A stretch of 64,000 bases of DNA from Pseudomonadota bacterium (GCA_016703895.1 JADJBE010000026.1:1-64000), one strand, 5' to 3'. Counted from the stretch's first letter, positions 43,121 through 52,207 are shown. Numbers and translations are program-made. The notes: generated by a model from the letters alone, not told the origin.

Positions 43121-44332
43121 ATGGCAAGCTCGTATTTGTTCACCTCCGAGTCGGTTTCTGAAGGTCATCCGGACAAAATCGCCGATCAGATCTCCGACGC
43201 GGTGCTTGACGCGATCCTGACCCAGGACAAGCGCGGCCGCGTGGCCTGCGAGACGCTGATCAAAACAGGCGTCGTCGTAGTCGCCGGCGAGGTAACAACC
43301 ACGGCGTGGATCGATCTCGAGGCGCTGGTCCGCAAGACCGTGCTCGATATCGGCTATAACCATTCCGACATGGGCTTTGACGGCGCCACCTGCGGCGTCC
43401 TCAATGTGATCGGTAAACAGTCCCCGGACATCGCTCAGGGTGTCGACCGCAAGAGCGAGAAGCTCCAGGGCGCGGGCGATCAAGGCCTGATGTTCGGCTT
43501 TGCAACCAATGAGACCGACGTGCTGATGCCTGCGGCCATCACCTACTCGCATCGGCTCGTGCAGCGCCAGGCCGAGGTACGCAAGAAGGGCAAGCTCAAG
43601 TTCCTGCGCCCCGACGCCAAGAGCCAGGTGACGCTGCGCTATGAAGATGACAAGCCCGTCGGTATCGAAGCGGTGGTGCTATCAACACAAGATAGCGAGG
43701 ACGTCTCCACCAGCCAGCTGCGCGAGGCCGTGATGGAGGAGATCATCAAGCCCGTGCTGCCGAAGAAGTGGCTCGATACACGCACCAAGTACCATATCAA
43801 TCCCACCGGTCGCTTTGTCATCGGTGGTCCGGTGGGCGACTGCGGCCTCACGGGCCGCAAGATCATTGTCGACACCTACGGCGGCTTTGCTCGCCACGGT
43901 GGTGGCGCGTTCTCAGGCAAGGATCCGTCGAAGGTCGACCGGTCTGCGGCCTACGCCGCGCGCTACGTCGCCAAGAACATCGTGGCTGCCGGTCTCGCCG
44001 ATCGCTGCGAGGTACAGGTGTCTTACGCCATCGGCGTCGCAGAGCCCACCTCGGTAATGGTCGAGACCTTCGGCACCGGCCGCGTGTCGCGGGAGAAGCT
44101 GACTGCGCTCGTGCGTCGGCACTTTGATCTCACGCCGTATGGCATCCGCCAGATGCTGAAGCTCGTGCGGCCGATTTATCAGAAGACTGCCGCGTACGGC
44201 CACTTCGGCCGCGAGGAAAAGGAATTCACTTGGGAGCACACAGACAAAGCCCGCGCACTCGCGGCCGATGCGGGCTTGAAGGCCGGTGTGAGTGCCCTAA
44301 TCAAGGGCAAGGCTAAGCGCAAGGCAGCCTAA
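43121..44332 (+). CDS. metK: S-adenosylmethionine synthetase
   Basis: This 403-residue enzyme makes SAM from methionine and ATP. Motifs are SSYLFTSESVSEGHPDKIAD, GAGDQGLMFGFATNET, the P-loop-like GGPVGDCGLTGRKIIVDTYG, GGAFSGKDPSKVDRSAAYAA and YAIGVAEPTS. An in-frame upstream extension to 43037 is ignored because the family begins at MASSYLFT. The next gene, ahcY, recycles the product of SAM-dependent methylation. Confidence 0.97.
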   Translation: MASSYLFTSESVSEGHPDKIADQISDAVLDAILTQDKRGRVACETLIKTGVVVVAGEVTTTAWIDLEALVRKTVLDIGYNHSDMGFDGATCGVLNVIGKQSPDIAQGVDRKSEKLQGAGDQGLMFGFATNETDVLMPAAITYSHRLVQRQAEVRKKGKLKFLRPDAKSQVTLRYEDDKPVGIEAVVLSTQDSEDVSTSQLREAVMEEIIKPVLPKKWLDTRTKYHINPTGRFVIGGPVGDCGLTGRKIIVDTYGGFARHGGGAFSGKDPSKVDRSAAYAARYVAKNIVAAGLADRCEVQVSYAIGVAEPTSVMVETFGTGRVSREKLTALVRRHFDLTPYGIRQMLKLVRPIYQKTAAYGHFGREEKEFTWEHTDKARALAADAGLKAGVSALIKGKAKRKAA

Positions 44333-44348
44333 CGTTTTTATACATCTG

Positions 44349-44418
44349 CTCCCGAGGGGCGCTGCAGCGTCGGTACGACGCCAGGCTCGGCGAGCGGACC
44401 AATCGAACAACTGCGCCC
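44349..44418 (+). ncRNA. S-adenosylhomocysteine (SAH) riboswitch aptamer
   Basis: The leader of ahcY carries the SAH riboswitch consensus: CCGAGG-GGCGCTGCA ... CCAGGCTCGG. P1 pairs CCGAG (44352-44356) with CTCGG (44386-44390), P2 is GCGTC-GGTAC-GACGC (44367-44381), and the pseudoknot can form between GGCGC (44358-44362) and GCGCC (44413-44417). This element switches ahcY on when SAH accumulates in gammaproteobacteria. The match of both conserved strands and of genomic context makes this a firm call. Confidence 0.93.
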
Positions 44419-44441
44419 GTTTATGTACTACCAATAAACGG
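44417..44441 (+). promoter_or_regulatory. Ribosome-binding-site hairpin competing with the SAH pseudoknot
   Basis: CCGTTTAT (44417-44424) is perfectly complementary to ATAAACGG (44434-44441), whose end begins the CGGAG ribosome binding site of ahcY. The 5' arm shares a base with and abuts the pseudoknot strand GCGCC (44413-44417). SAH binding should therefore disfavour this hairpin and free the site. The mechanism is inferred from the overlap. Confidence 0.7.
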
Positions 44442-44448
44442 AGACTCT

Positions 44449-45867
44449 ATGAACGCTGTTGTTAAGCCCAATACCAAAGACGACTTTCGCGTCGCCGACC
44501 TGTCGCTTGCCGGCTGGGGCCGGCGCGAGATTGCGATCGCCGAAACAGAGATGCCAGGGCTGATCTCTATTCGCGACGAATACGCCGCCACGCAGCCATT
44601 GCGAGGAGCTCGTATCACCGGGTCCTTGCATATGACCATCCAGACGGCCGTGCTGATCGAGACCCTGCAGGCCCTCGGCGCAGAAATCCGCTGGGCATCA
44701 TGCAATATCTATTCGACGCAGGACCATGCCGCCGCGGCCATCGCGGTGCGCGGCATTCCGGTGTACGCGTTCAAGGGTGAATCGCTGGACGAATACTGGG
44801 AGTTCACCCACAAGATCTTTGAGTGGACCGACGGTGGCTACACGAACATGATTTTGGACGACGGTGGTGACGCGACGTTGTTGCTGCATCTCGGCACCAA
44901 GGCCGAGACCGACGCCAGCCTGTTGAATCACCCCAGCAGCGAAGAAGAAGTGTCGCTGTTCAATTCGATCAAGGCGATGCTGAAGCGTGACCCCAAGTGG
45001 TACTCCACCCGGATCAAACACATCAAGGGCGTCACGGAAGAAACCACCACCGGCGTCAAGCGCCTGTATGAGATGGCAAAAGAAGGCGCATTGGCCTTTC
45101 CCGCCATCAATGTCAACGACTCGGTAACCAAGAGCAAGTTTGACAACCTCTACGGCTGTCGCGAGTCGTTAGTCGATGGTATCAAGCGTGCCACGGACGT
45201 GATGATCGCCGGCAAAGTCGCGGTGGTCGCGGGCTATGGTGACGTCGGCAAGGGCTCGGCGCAGGCGCTACGCGCACTGTCCGCGCAAGTCTGGATCACG
45301 GAGATCGACCCGATCTGCGCGCTGCAGGCTGCAATGGAAGGCTACCGCATCGTCACGATGGACTATGCCGCCGACAAGGCTGACATCTTCGTCACGAGCA
45401 CCGGCAACTTCCAGGTGATCACGCACGATCACATGAAGCGCATGAAGGACCAGGCGATCGTCTGCAATATCGGGCATTTTGACAACGAGATCGACGTCGC
45501 TGGCCTCAAGCAGTACAAATGGGAAGAGATCAAGCCGCAGGTTGATCACATCATCTTCCCGGACGGCAAGCGGATCATTCTCTTGGCACAGGGGCGGCTC
45601 GTTAATCTGGGTTGCGGCACAGGCCATCCGTCTTACGTGATGTCATCGTCGTTTGCCAACCAGACGATCGCGCAGATCGAGCTGTTTCAGAATCCGGACA
45701 AATACCCGGTGGGCGTTTATGTGCTGCCGAAGCACCTCGATGAAAAGGTCGCTCGGCTGCAGTTGAGCAAGTTGGGTGCGGAGCTGACAGTCCTGACCGA
45801 CGCGCAGGCGCGCTATATCGGCGTGTCCAAGCAGGGTCCGTACAAGCCAGATAGCTACCGCTACTAA
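44449..45867 (+). CDS. ahcY: S-adenosyl-L-homocysteine hydrolase
   Basis: This 472-residue enzyme splits SAH to adenosine and homocysteine. Motifs include RVADLSLAGWGRREIAIAET, the bacterial-type long insert, ETTTGVKRLYEMAKEGALAF, the NAD-binding GKVAVVAGYGDVGKGSAQAL, VCNIGHFDNEID and the C-terminal KQGPYKPDSYRY. It follows metK and its own riboswitch, completing the SAM cycle arm. Confidence 0.97.
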   Translation: MNAVVKPNTKDDFRVADLSLAGWGRREIAIAETEMPGLISIRDEYAATQPLRGARITGSLHMTIQTAVLIETLQALGAEIRWASCNIYSTQDHAAAAIAVRGIPVYAFKGESLDEYWEFTHKIFEWTDGGYTNMILDDGGDATLLLHLGTKAETDASLLNHPSSEEEVSLFNSIKAMLKRDPKWYSTRIKHIKGVTEETTTGVKRLYEMAKEGALAFPAINVNDSVTKSKFDNLYGCRESLVDGIKRATDVMIAGKVAVVAGYGDVGKGSAQALRALSAQVWITEIDPICALQAAMEGYRIVTMDYAADKADIFVTSTGNFQVITHDHMKRMKDQAIVCNIGHFDNEIDVAGLKQYKWEEIKPQVDHIIFPDGKRIILLAQGRLVNLGCGTGHPSYVMSSSFANQTIAQIELFQNPDKYPVGVYVLPKHLDEKVARLQLSKLGAELTVLTDAQARYIGVSKQGPYKPDSYRY

Positions 45868-45887
45868 GCACTACTCTTGCCGGCCTG

Positions 45888-46445
45888 TCAGGCGCCACGT
45901 GGCGCCAGATCAGCAGGTATCAGTGAGTAGACCGCGGCCGGGTAGGCTTGGCCGTGCATGACGATACGATTGCGGGCGACGCACTCCAGGTGCGCGCCCG
46001 CTTTCTCTGCCACCCGACGGCTCGCGGTGTTGGTCGGCACGGCCACGATTTCGAGCCGCGTCAGATCCAGCTCTTCGAAAGCGTAGCGCGCGGCAAGGCA
46101 CACCGCGCGAGTCGTGAGTCCCCTGCCCGCGTGACTACTACGTAACCAATAGCCCAGATTCGCCAGTCGATTGGCGCGCACGAGATGGTTGATGCCGACC
46201 GCGCCCAGCAACATCCCACTGGTTGCCGAGTAGATTGCGAGTTGATAGGCACTGCGAGCCTGCCAGTTGCGCGCGCATTCGGCGATCCAGCTGCGGGATT
46301 CCTCAATCGCATAGTCGCGATGACACCACGGTAGCCAGCGACCGATATCGGCGACTGACTCGCGCACTGCCGGATACACGTCCTCGGCGTTTGCCTCACC
46401 AAAGGGGCTCAACAAGACCAGATCGTCAGAGGTGATCACCAGCAC
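45888..46445 (-). CDS. GNAT acetyltransferase of the RimJ/RimL type
   Basis: This 185-residue protein has the N-acetyltransferase fold: LVLLSPFGEANAEDVYPAVR, DYAIEESRSWI, GAVGINHLVRANRLANLGYW, acetyl-CoA loop SSHAGRGLTTRAVCLAARYA, and LEIVAVPTNTASRRVAEKAG. Such proteins acetylate N-termini, amino acids or small amines; the substrate is unknown. The start is GTG 46445. It is convergent with ahcY. Confidence 0.9.
   Translation of the reverse strand: MLVITSDDLVLLSPFGEANAEDVYPAVRESVADIGRWLPWCHRDYAIEESRSWIAECARNWQARSAYQLAIYSATSGMLLGAVGINHLVRANRLANLGYWLRSSHAGRGLTTRAVCLAARYAFEELDLTRLEIVAVPTNTASRRVAEKAGAHLECVARNRIVMHGQAYPAAVYSLIPADLAPRGA
45891..45906. repeat. 16-bp perfect palindrome between convergent ahcY and the GNAT gene
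   Basis: GGCGCCAC-GTGGCGCC has no spacer and lies at the very end of the GNAT gene, 24 nt after ahcY. Without a T run it is not a standard terminator, but it could form a small stem in transcripts from either side. Confidence 0.35.
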
Positions 46446-46448
46446 GAC

Positions 46449-46871
46449 TTACCTCTGCGCCTGCGTAAATCCGCGACAAACCACCGCTAGTTTGTGGCCA
46501 TCGAGATCACGTACGTAAGCGGCGTAGAAGTCAGGGTTATACTGCGGCCGCAGGCTAGGTGCGCCCTCATTTTTGCCGCCGTGTGCGATCGCAGCGGCGT
46601 GAAATTCGTCGACTGCCGCCCAGCTCGCTGCTTTGAACGCCACCATCGTGCCATTTCCCACGGTGGCGGGTCGGCCGTCGAACGGCGTGCAGAGCCATAA
46701 CGCCATTTCTGTCTGACCACCGTCGAGGTAGGTACCCCAACCCGCCCAGCCTTGCCAGTCGACCTCGCCGCTGGTGTTGCAGCGGCTGAGACCCAGCGGC
46801 GCCAGTACGGCATCATAGAACGCCGCAGCGCGCTCCAGCTTGTCAGTGCCCAGGCAGACGTACGTGAACAT
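46449..46871 (-). CDS. VOC (glyoxalase/bleomycin resistance) superfamily protein
   Basis: This 140-residue protein has the VOC fold: FTYVCLGTDKLERAAAFYDA, LGLSRCNTSGEVDWQGWAGW, GTMVAFKAASWAAVDEFHAA and YNPDFYAAYVRDLDGHKLAV. Metal ligands are not obvious. It may be a lyase, dioxygenase or binding protein. It is next to, and probably cotranscribed with, the GNAT gene 3 nt downstream. Confidence 0.85.
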   Translation of the reverse strand: MFTYVCLGTDKLERAAAFYDAVLAPLGLSRCNTSGEVDWQGWAGWGTYLDGGQTEMALWLCTPFDGRPATVGNGTMVAFKAASWAAVDEFHAAAIAHGGKNEGAPSLRPQYNPDFYAAYVRDLDGHKLAVVCRGFTQAQR

Positions 46872-46890
46872 AGTTATCTAACTGCTGTGA

Positions 46891-47118
46891 TTAGTCCGTG
46901 GCATCGAGGAAATCCTGCAACAAGTCGCGTGCGGTGCGCTCGTCTTCTTGCGCAACCATGATGCTGCTGGCCATCTGCGGGAGCATCTGCAGCCCAGGAT
47001 ACAGACTACCGAAATGCTGTCCTTGGACCAAACATCGAATACCGTAACCCTCGAGCATTGCTACGAGCACGGCTAGCTCGGACTCTGTCTGCGGTGTATG
47101 CAGGTTGACCAGTGGCAT
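46891..47118 (-). CDS. Small DUF2007-type protein
   Basis: This 75-residue protein (MPLVNLHTPQTESELAVLVA, MLEGYGIRCLVQGQHFGSLY, SSIMVAQEDERTARDLLQDF) has the beta-alpha-beta-beta-alpha pattern of DUF2007 putative signal-transducing proteins: a leading strand, a helix selecting LLEGYGI, and a final DERTARDLL helix. The ATG at 47118 removes a long upstream in-frame extension that overlaps the next gene. Function is unknown. Confidence 0.78.
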   Translation of the reverse strand: MPLVNLHTPQTESELAVLVAMLEGYGIRCLVQGQHFGSLYPGLQMLPQMASSIMVAQEDERTARDLLQDFLDATD

Positions 47119-47128
47119 GCCTCGGAGT

Positions 47129-48466
47129 TTACCGCGCCGACTCCTGCAAGGCGTTGCAAACCTCGTCGTAGCGCTCGATGACAGCGGCGAGGTCGTTCTC
47201 TTCTGAGATGCCGGCGCGCGCACCGCGTGCAACCATGTCTGCGTGCCGCCGAAGCACCGCGCGATCTCGTTCACGCCGTGTGCCAGCGGCAACAACCGCA
47301 AGCACCTCGAGCAATCGAATGGTTACCGCGGCGCTGCTCGCCGCATTCTGCCGAATCTGATTGAACGCGGCATCGACCATGCCGGCGAAGGTGATCGGTT
47401 GCAGCACGACACGCAGCCGATGGTGCTCATCGAGACGGTATGCCGAGGGCATCACGCGGTGCGCCGCACAATACAACGCCGAGCCGAGACGGTCGATGCA
47501 CGCGATCGCCGTAAAGGGGTCATTGATCCCCGGGGATAACGCGCGCACTGCGACCTCGACCAGCTGCTGGACCGAGAACTCGATGTCTCGCCCCGGCGTG
47601 CGCTGATTACCGAACACGAACGCCGAGTTGACTCGATCACTGACGGCATCTTCAATTCTATCCGCCGGCCAGACTCGCGCCAGAATCGTGCCAGCCACGA
47701 CATATTGCCCTGGCCGGTGCTCGACACGAATCACGGTATCGGTCTTCTCCGCCAGCTCCTGCAGCGCATTGTCGTCGATCAGATGCATATAGCCATCTTC
47801 GGCCGCGACCACACCTAACGAGTCACGTTCGAACGATTCGGGTAGTTCGGGATGCTCGACCGAGGGCAGTGCCTGGCCGTCATTGTCACCGCGTTCGTCG
47901 GGAAAGAACCGGGCGATCGCCTCGCGCAACTCCTTGCCCACGCGCGCAACGATCTCGTCAGCCTGGATCGAGACGGACACGTGGTGAATGAAGTAGATCA
48001 GCACCCAAAGACTGGCGAGCGCAAGGGCGACACCGAAAGTCACCGACAGATGGGGTACGAACAGCGCATCTTCTACACGCCGAACATTGCGCAAGACCAG
48101 CAAGCAGTACAGGAACGTGGCAACAAACGTGCCGAGCACCAACTGGTTAGTCGTGTCGCGCATGAAGTTGCGCAGCATGCGCGGCCCAAACTGCTGCGAT
48201 GCAAGTGACAGCGCCACGAGCGTGAGCGAGAAGACCACGCCGGCGGTGGTGATCATAGAACCGGCAATCGTCTGCAGAACCGCGCTCGCGCCTTCGGCGC
48301 CGCCGCCGTAGATCCAATCAATCGACAGCAGCCATTCCGAGGTGACCGTCTCATCCAGCCAGACCGTGAAGAAAGCGAAGCCGAGCGCACCCAACGCCAT
48401 CAGCGACGGCAGGAACCAGAAACTGGATCGCAGCCGATCAAAATACTTGAGAAACGTGGCCTTCAT
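47129..48466 (-). CDS. DUF2254 membrane protein
   Basis: This 445-residue protein has four N-terminal membrane helices (SLMALGALGFAFFTVWL, TAGVVFSLTLVALSLAS, LVLGTFVATFLYCLLVL, LALASLWVLIYFIHHV) and a large soluble domain (YLHLIDDNALQEL-like YMHLIDDNALQELAEKTDT, RALSPGINDPFTAIACIDRL). This is DUF2254, a family of unknown function. ATG 48466 is preferred to an upstream extension because it begins MKATFLKYFDRLRSSFW. The carbonic anhydrase gene ends 26 nt upstream, so the two may be cotranscribed. Confidence 0.85.
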   Translation of the reverse strand: MKATFLKYFDRLRSSFWFLPSLMALGALGFAFFTVWLDETVTSEWLLSIDWIYGGGAEGASAVLQTIAGSMITTAGVVFSLTLVALSLASQQFGPRMLRNFMRDTTNQLVLGTFVATFLYCLLVLRNVRRVEDALFVPHLSVTFGVALALASLWVLIYFIHHVSVSIQADEIVARVGKELREAIARFFPDERGDNDGQALPSVEHPELPESFERDSLGVVAAEDGYMHLIDDNALQELAEKTDTVIRVEHRPGQYVVAGTILARVWPADRIEDAVSDRVNSAFVFGNQRTPGRDIEFSVQQLVEVAVRALSPGINDPFTAIACIDRLGSALYCAAHRVMPSAYRLDEHHRLRVVLQPITFAGMVDAAFNQIRQNAASSAAVTIRLLEVLAVVAAGTRRERDRAVLRRHADMVARGARAGISEENDLAAVIERYDEVCNALQESAR

Positions 48467-48491
48467 GATGCAGCCGCAAGAATAGCGCGGA

Positions 48492-49118
48492 TCACGACCC
48501 CGGACGGTCTTCGAAAAAGTCGACGACACCCGTCTCGAGAGAATACTCGGCCGCGACTACGATCAATCCGTCGTTCTGGATCAGATTCTCTAGAATCTGC
48601 GACCCGTGCCGCACCTGGTTTGCAGCGGCGCGTGTGTTGGCTCGGATTGCATGCGACAGCAGCCGGTCGCGATCGTGACGCAGATCCGTGTCCAGCAGTG
48701 ACTCCACCGCGGGCTCGATCCGATCAACGATGGAGCGCAGATTGGGCGAGCGGTTCGCGGTCGGTCGCTCCAGCTGTTCGAGGGTTGCGATCACGGCGCC
48801 ACACATCGTGTGGCCCATCACGACAACCAACCGCGTGTGATAGAGATCCGCTGCAAACTCGATGCTACCGATCTGCGAGGGAGCCACCACATTACCGGCC
48901 ACACGAATTACGAACAGATCGCCAAGGCCTTGGCCGAAGACGATTTCTGCTGGCACCCGCGAGTCCGAGCATCCCAGTATGATGGCAAAGGGCTCCTGGC
49001 CCGCCACCAACTCGGTGCGACGGGAGGAGCTGGTGGCCGCGCGCCGACTGCGAGTCTCATCGACAAAGCGCTGATTGCCATCCCGCAGTCGCTGCAGGGC
49101 GTCTTTCGCTGCGATCAT
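48492..49118 (-). CDS. Beta-class carbonic anhydrase
   Basis: This 208-residue enzyme has the zinc and active-site residues of beta carbonic anhydrases: ILGCSDSRVPAEIVFGQGLG (Cys, Asp, Arg), IRVAGNVVAPSQIGSIEFA, and VVVMGHTMCGAVIATLEQ (His, Cys). It interconverts CO2 and bicarbonate, in the cytoplasm since there is no signal peptide. The 14-nt gap to the nitrilase gene upstream suggests cotranscription. Confidence 0.93.
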   Translation of the reverse strand: MIAAKDALQRLRDGNQRFVDETRSRRAATSSSRRTELVAGQEPFAIILGCSDSRVPAEIVFGQGLGDLFVIRVAGNVVAPSQIGSIEFAADLYHTRLVVVMGHTMCGAVIATLEQLERPTANRSPNLRSIVDRIEPAVESLLDTDLRHDRDRLLSHAIRANTRAAANQVRHGSQILENLIQNDGLIVVAAEYSLETGVVDFFEDRPGS

Positions 49119-49132
49119 CTGTTAGCCATGCG

Positions 49133-50326
49133 CTACTTCATCGGCTCCATGCCCATCCGCTTGCGCACCAACGCACCGGCTTCGCGATACGTATCGGGCA
49201 ATTCATTGGCGAAACCGTTCGGCTTGATCAGTGGCTGATACTGCTGAAATACAGGTAGCAGCAAGGCCATTGGCACTTCCGGGAAACGACGCGTCTTGCG
49301 GAAGTCCGCGATCGGAATGCGCGCCCGCACAATGTCTTCGTGGTGATTGCCCGAACGCGCCATCGGCGTGCCGCGCGGATCGACAATGGCGGTGCCCTCA
49401 TCCTCGGCACCCGCTGCATCGGTGAAGCCAATATTGTCGGGCGAAACCGAGTTGCCAACACCCACAGTATAGATACGGTTAGCGCGCGCGGTCGCCATGG
49501 CGCTGTCGGCATTCGAGCCGCCCGTGACCGACATGATCAGAACCTCAGCACCCTTCATCGCAAGCGCCGCATACAACATCGGCTCCATACCAACAGCGGT
49601 CATCGCCAGATTGCCGATGTCGGTCCGCGCGACCGGCAGCACCTCATCCCAGCCGTACATTTCGACGTAACGATCGAGTACGTCATAGATGGTGGTACCA
49701 ATCAGTGCCACGTCACCAAAGAGACCCAGAATATTGCGCGCCTTCCATTGCTTGGCAACGATGTTGCCATCCGGCCCCATGATCACCGACATGTTGATGA
49801 CGTGACGCGGCCAGTCCTTGTCCTTGGCGTAACAGCCGAAGGCGATATAACAACCATACTTCTTGGCGCGCGCACCGATGACCTCGGTTTCGGGTCCCGG
49901 CAGCTCGAACGCAATACGGTTGAGCTCGCTGCGAGTCCAGGGGATGAAGCCCTGCACCGGGAACTCGTGCATGCAGATCAGATCTTGTTTGGCGCCCCAG
50001 ACGTTGTCCGGACCCCACTCTTCGGGGCGATTCTGCGCATAGTCAACCAGCCGCACTACGTGGTCGAGATTGGCCTGCAATGTCGGCTTTAGATTCTTGA
50101 CGTCGACCGTACGGACGCGCGACTGAATGGCTGCCACATTGATGGCGTTCTCGCGCAGCTTCACTGTATCGTATTTGCCGTTATTGGCGACGGAGACAGG
50201 CGACGCGGCAGCAACCGCCTGCGCTTGCCCCGGCATCGACGCGGCGGCCACAAGACCTGTCAGACCAGCGACACCGCCGGCGGCGATCAATTGACGACGC
50301 GACAATTTTTGTGGTGATTTAGCCAT
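49133..50326 (-). CDS. Tat-exported nitrilase-fold protein lacking the catalytic cysteine
   Basis: This 397-residue protein has a twin-arginine signal (KLSRRQLIAAGGVAGLTGL, cleavage near GQAQAVAAA) and a carbon-nitrogen hydrolase domain. The Glu (LICMHEFPVQGF) and Lys (IVAKQWKARN) of the usual Glu-Lys-Cys triad are present. At the nucleophile position the sequence reads IGNLAMTAVGMEP, aligning Val with the expected Cys (as in GMLICYE). It may bind rather than hydrolyse a ligand. ATG 50326 has GGGGAG upstream; an extension to 50350 is rejected. Confidence 0.8.
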   Translation of the reverse strand: MAKSPQKLSRRQLIAAGGVAGLTGLVAAASMPGQAQAVAAASPVSVANNGKYDTVKLRENAINVAAIQSRVRTVDVKNLKPTLQANLDHVVRLVDYAQNRPEEWGPDNVWGAKQDLICMHEFPVQGFIPWTRSELNRIAFELPGPETEVIGARAKKYGCYIAFGCYAKDKDWPRHVINMSVIMGPDGNIVAKQWKARNILGLFGDVALIGTTIYDVLDRYVEMYGWDEVLPVARTDIGNLAMTAVGMEPMLYAALAMKGAEVLIMSVTGGSNADSAMATARANRIYTVGVGNSVSPDNIGFTDAAGAEDEGTAIVDPRGTPMARSGNHHEDIVRARIPIADFRKTRRFPEVPMALLLPVFQQYQPLIKPNGFANELPDTYREAGALVRKRMGMEPMK

Positions 50327-50568
50327 GTGACTCCCCTTAGATTTTTTCAACGATCGTGCAAGACTGCCGCAATATACACGCCCCCGCCCCTGAGCGTGCT
50401 TGCGCTGTCCGACCGGCGGCCGTAGCCGCAGACCGCCAGAGTGTGTCCGTTGTCACAAGCGACCGCATCGAATGGCGGGGATTTGATGCAGGTCACCCGA
50501 TTCGAGCGCGGATTCGGGCTAGGATGCGCCGATTGAACCTCCCTGCCCGGAGCCGGTCGATTATCAGC

Positions 50569-51318
50569 ATGACGGTTCGTCTCGTTCAACTAACAGATCC
50601 ACACCTGTTCGGCGGTGCCTCCCAGCAGCTCCGCGGCGTCGTCACGCTGCAATCCTTGCAGCGGACCTTGGCAGCCGCCGCTAGTGTCATCGGCGCGGCA
50701 GATCGCGTCTTGCTGACGGGTGATCTCGTGCAGGACGATCCGGACGGCTACCAGCACTTTGCGCCGCTGCTCGGCGACCTTGGCAAGCCGATCTGGTGTA
50801 TTCCCGGCAACCACGATGACGTGCCGGCCATGCGACGTGCCCTGTCGCAGCCGCCCTTTGTCATCGGTGGTCATGCCGACCTTGGCGCCTGGCGCGTCAT
50901 CATGCTGGATAGCACCTTGCCGAACGAAGCGCGCGGGCGCCTATCTGCCGCGATGTTGACGGAGCTGGAGACTGCGTTGTCGATGGCACCGCAACGACCA
51001 GCACTGGTTTGCCTGCACCACCACCCAATTCCCATGGCGAGCGAGTGGTTAGATGATGTGGGTCTGGAGAACGCAGCAGATTTGTGGTCCGTACTGGATC
51101 GGCACGCAAACGTGCGAGCTGTTCTTTGGGGACACGTCCATCAGGTGCACGATTCCGTTCGCAACGGCGTGCGTTTGCTCGGCACGCCGTCGACCTGCTC
51201 GCAGTTCTTGCCAAACTCCGCCGAATTCGCGATCGATACGCTGCCACCAGGCTATCGAACGGTCGCCCTGCTGCCCTCCGGAGAGCTCGAAACCGAAGTC
51301 CATTTCGTGGTGTCCTAA
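50569..51318 (+). CDS. cpdA: Calcineurin-like phosphodiesterase, CpdA type
   Basis: This 249-residue enzyme has the binuclear metal motifs of class III cyclic-nucleotide phosphodiesterases: LVQLTDPHLFGG, VLLTGDLVQDDPDGY, PIWCIPGNHDD, LVCLHHHPIPM and AVLWGHVHQVHD. It probably hydrolyses cAMP. A longer frame to 50356 exists, but the fold starts at MTVRLVQLTDPH. The 242 nt before it, facing the nitrilase gene, hold no other gene. Confidence 0.85.
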   Translation: MTVRLVQLTDPHLFGGASQQLRGVVTLQSLQRTLAAAASVIGAADRVLLTGDLVQDDPDGYQHFAPLLGDLGKPIWCIPGNHDDVPAMRRALSQPPFVIGGHADLGAWRVIMLDSTLPNEARGRLSAAMLTELETALSMAPQRPALVCLHHHPIPMASEWLDDVGLENAADLWSVLDRHANVRAVLWGHVHQVHDSVRNGVRLLGTPSTCSQFLPNSAEFAIDTLPPGYRTVALLPSGELETEVHFVVS

Positions 51319-51322
51319 CCAA

Positions 51323-52207
51323 ATGATCGCCAAAGTGATGACAGTTCATCGTCAAGTACTTCTCGGCCTGGCGGTATGCTTGTCAGCCGCGACGGCACAA
51401 GCGGACTCGGCCGTGTGGTCGCTCGCGGGCAAGCGGAACACCGTCTATATTGCCGGCTCGGTGCATGCGCTACCGGCTAACGACTCCGCTCTGCCGGCTA
51501 CCATCGAGCGTGCCTACGCGGACGCGGAAGTGCTGGTGATGGAGCTCGATATGGATGATCTCGACCCGGCCGAGGCGGCGACGTTCATGCTGCAGAGGGG
51601 CACCCTGCCGGCGGATCAGACTCTTTCCCAAGTACTATCGCCGCAGCAGTACCAGGCTGCAATCAAGGCGGGTGACGAACTCGGCCTGCCAGCGATGGCG
51701 ATGGACAAGCTCGAACCGTGGGTGGTCACACTGCTGCTGACGCAAGCGGCGATCGCCAAGAGCGGCTACGACCCGCTACTCGGTGTCGATCAGCAACTCG
51801 CGACACGTGCGCAGGCGGACGCCAAGGAGATTCTTGGGCTCGAGACACTGAGCGAGCAGCTCGCGTTGTTCGACGACCAGTCATACGAACAACAAGGGCA
51901 GTTTCTGGCGCTGTCGAGTGATGACGTTGCGGCCGCCAAGAGCGAGCTCGCCGCACTACTCGACGGCTGGCGCACCGGCAAACTGGATGCACTGGAAGCG
52001 GAGCTGCGTCGTGAATTCGACGGTGCACCGGAACTCTACCGGGCGCTACTCAGCGAGCGAAACGCCAAATGGATGCCTAAGATTCTGGCGCTGCGCGATG
52101 GCCCGGAGGACTACCTTGTCGTCGTTGGCGCATTGCATCTGGTGGGTGCCGATGGCGTGATCGCCTTGCTGGAGCAGCGCGGCGTCAAGCTCACGCGCCT
52201 GCAGTAG
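51323..52207 (+). CDS. TraB/GumN family protein with signal peptide
   Basis: This 294-residue protein has a signal peptide (LLGLAVCLSAATAQADS) and the TraB/GumN fold: YIAGSVHALPANDSALPATI, VMELDMDDLDPAEAA, GYDPLLGVDQQLATRAQADA, ETLSEQLALFD and the C-terminal YLVVVGALHLVGADGVIALL. The GS/GxH motifs at both ends suggest a metal-dependent hydrolase, but no activity is assigned. ATG 51338 is an alternative start. It follows cpdA at once. Confidence 0.85.
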   Translation: MIAKVMTVHRQVLLGLAVCLSAATAQADSAVWSLAGKRNTVYIAGSVHALPANDSALPATIERAYADAEVLVMELDMDDLDPAEAATFMLQRGTLPADQTLSQVLSPQQYQAAIKAGDELGLPAMAMDKLEPWVVTLLLTQAAIAKSGYDPLLGVDQQLATRAQADAKEILGLETLSEQLALFDDQSYEQQGQFLALSSDDVAAAKSELAALLDGWRTGKLDALEAELRREFDGAPELYRALLSERNAKWMPKILALRDGPEDYLVVVGALHLVGADGVIALLEQRGVKLTRLQ

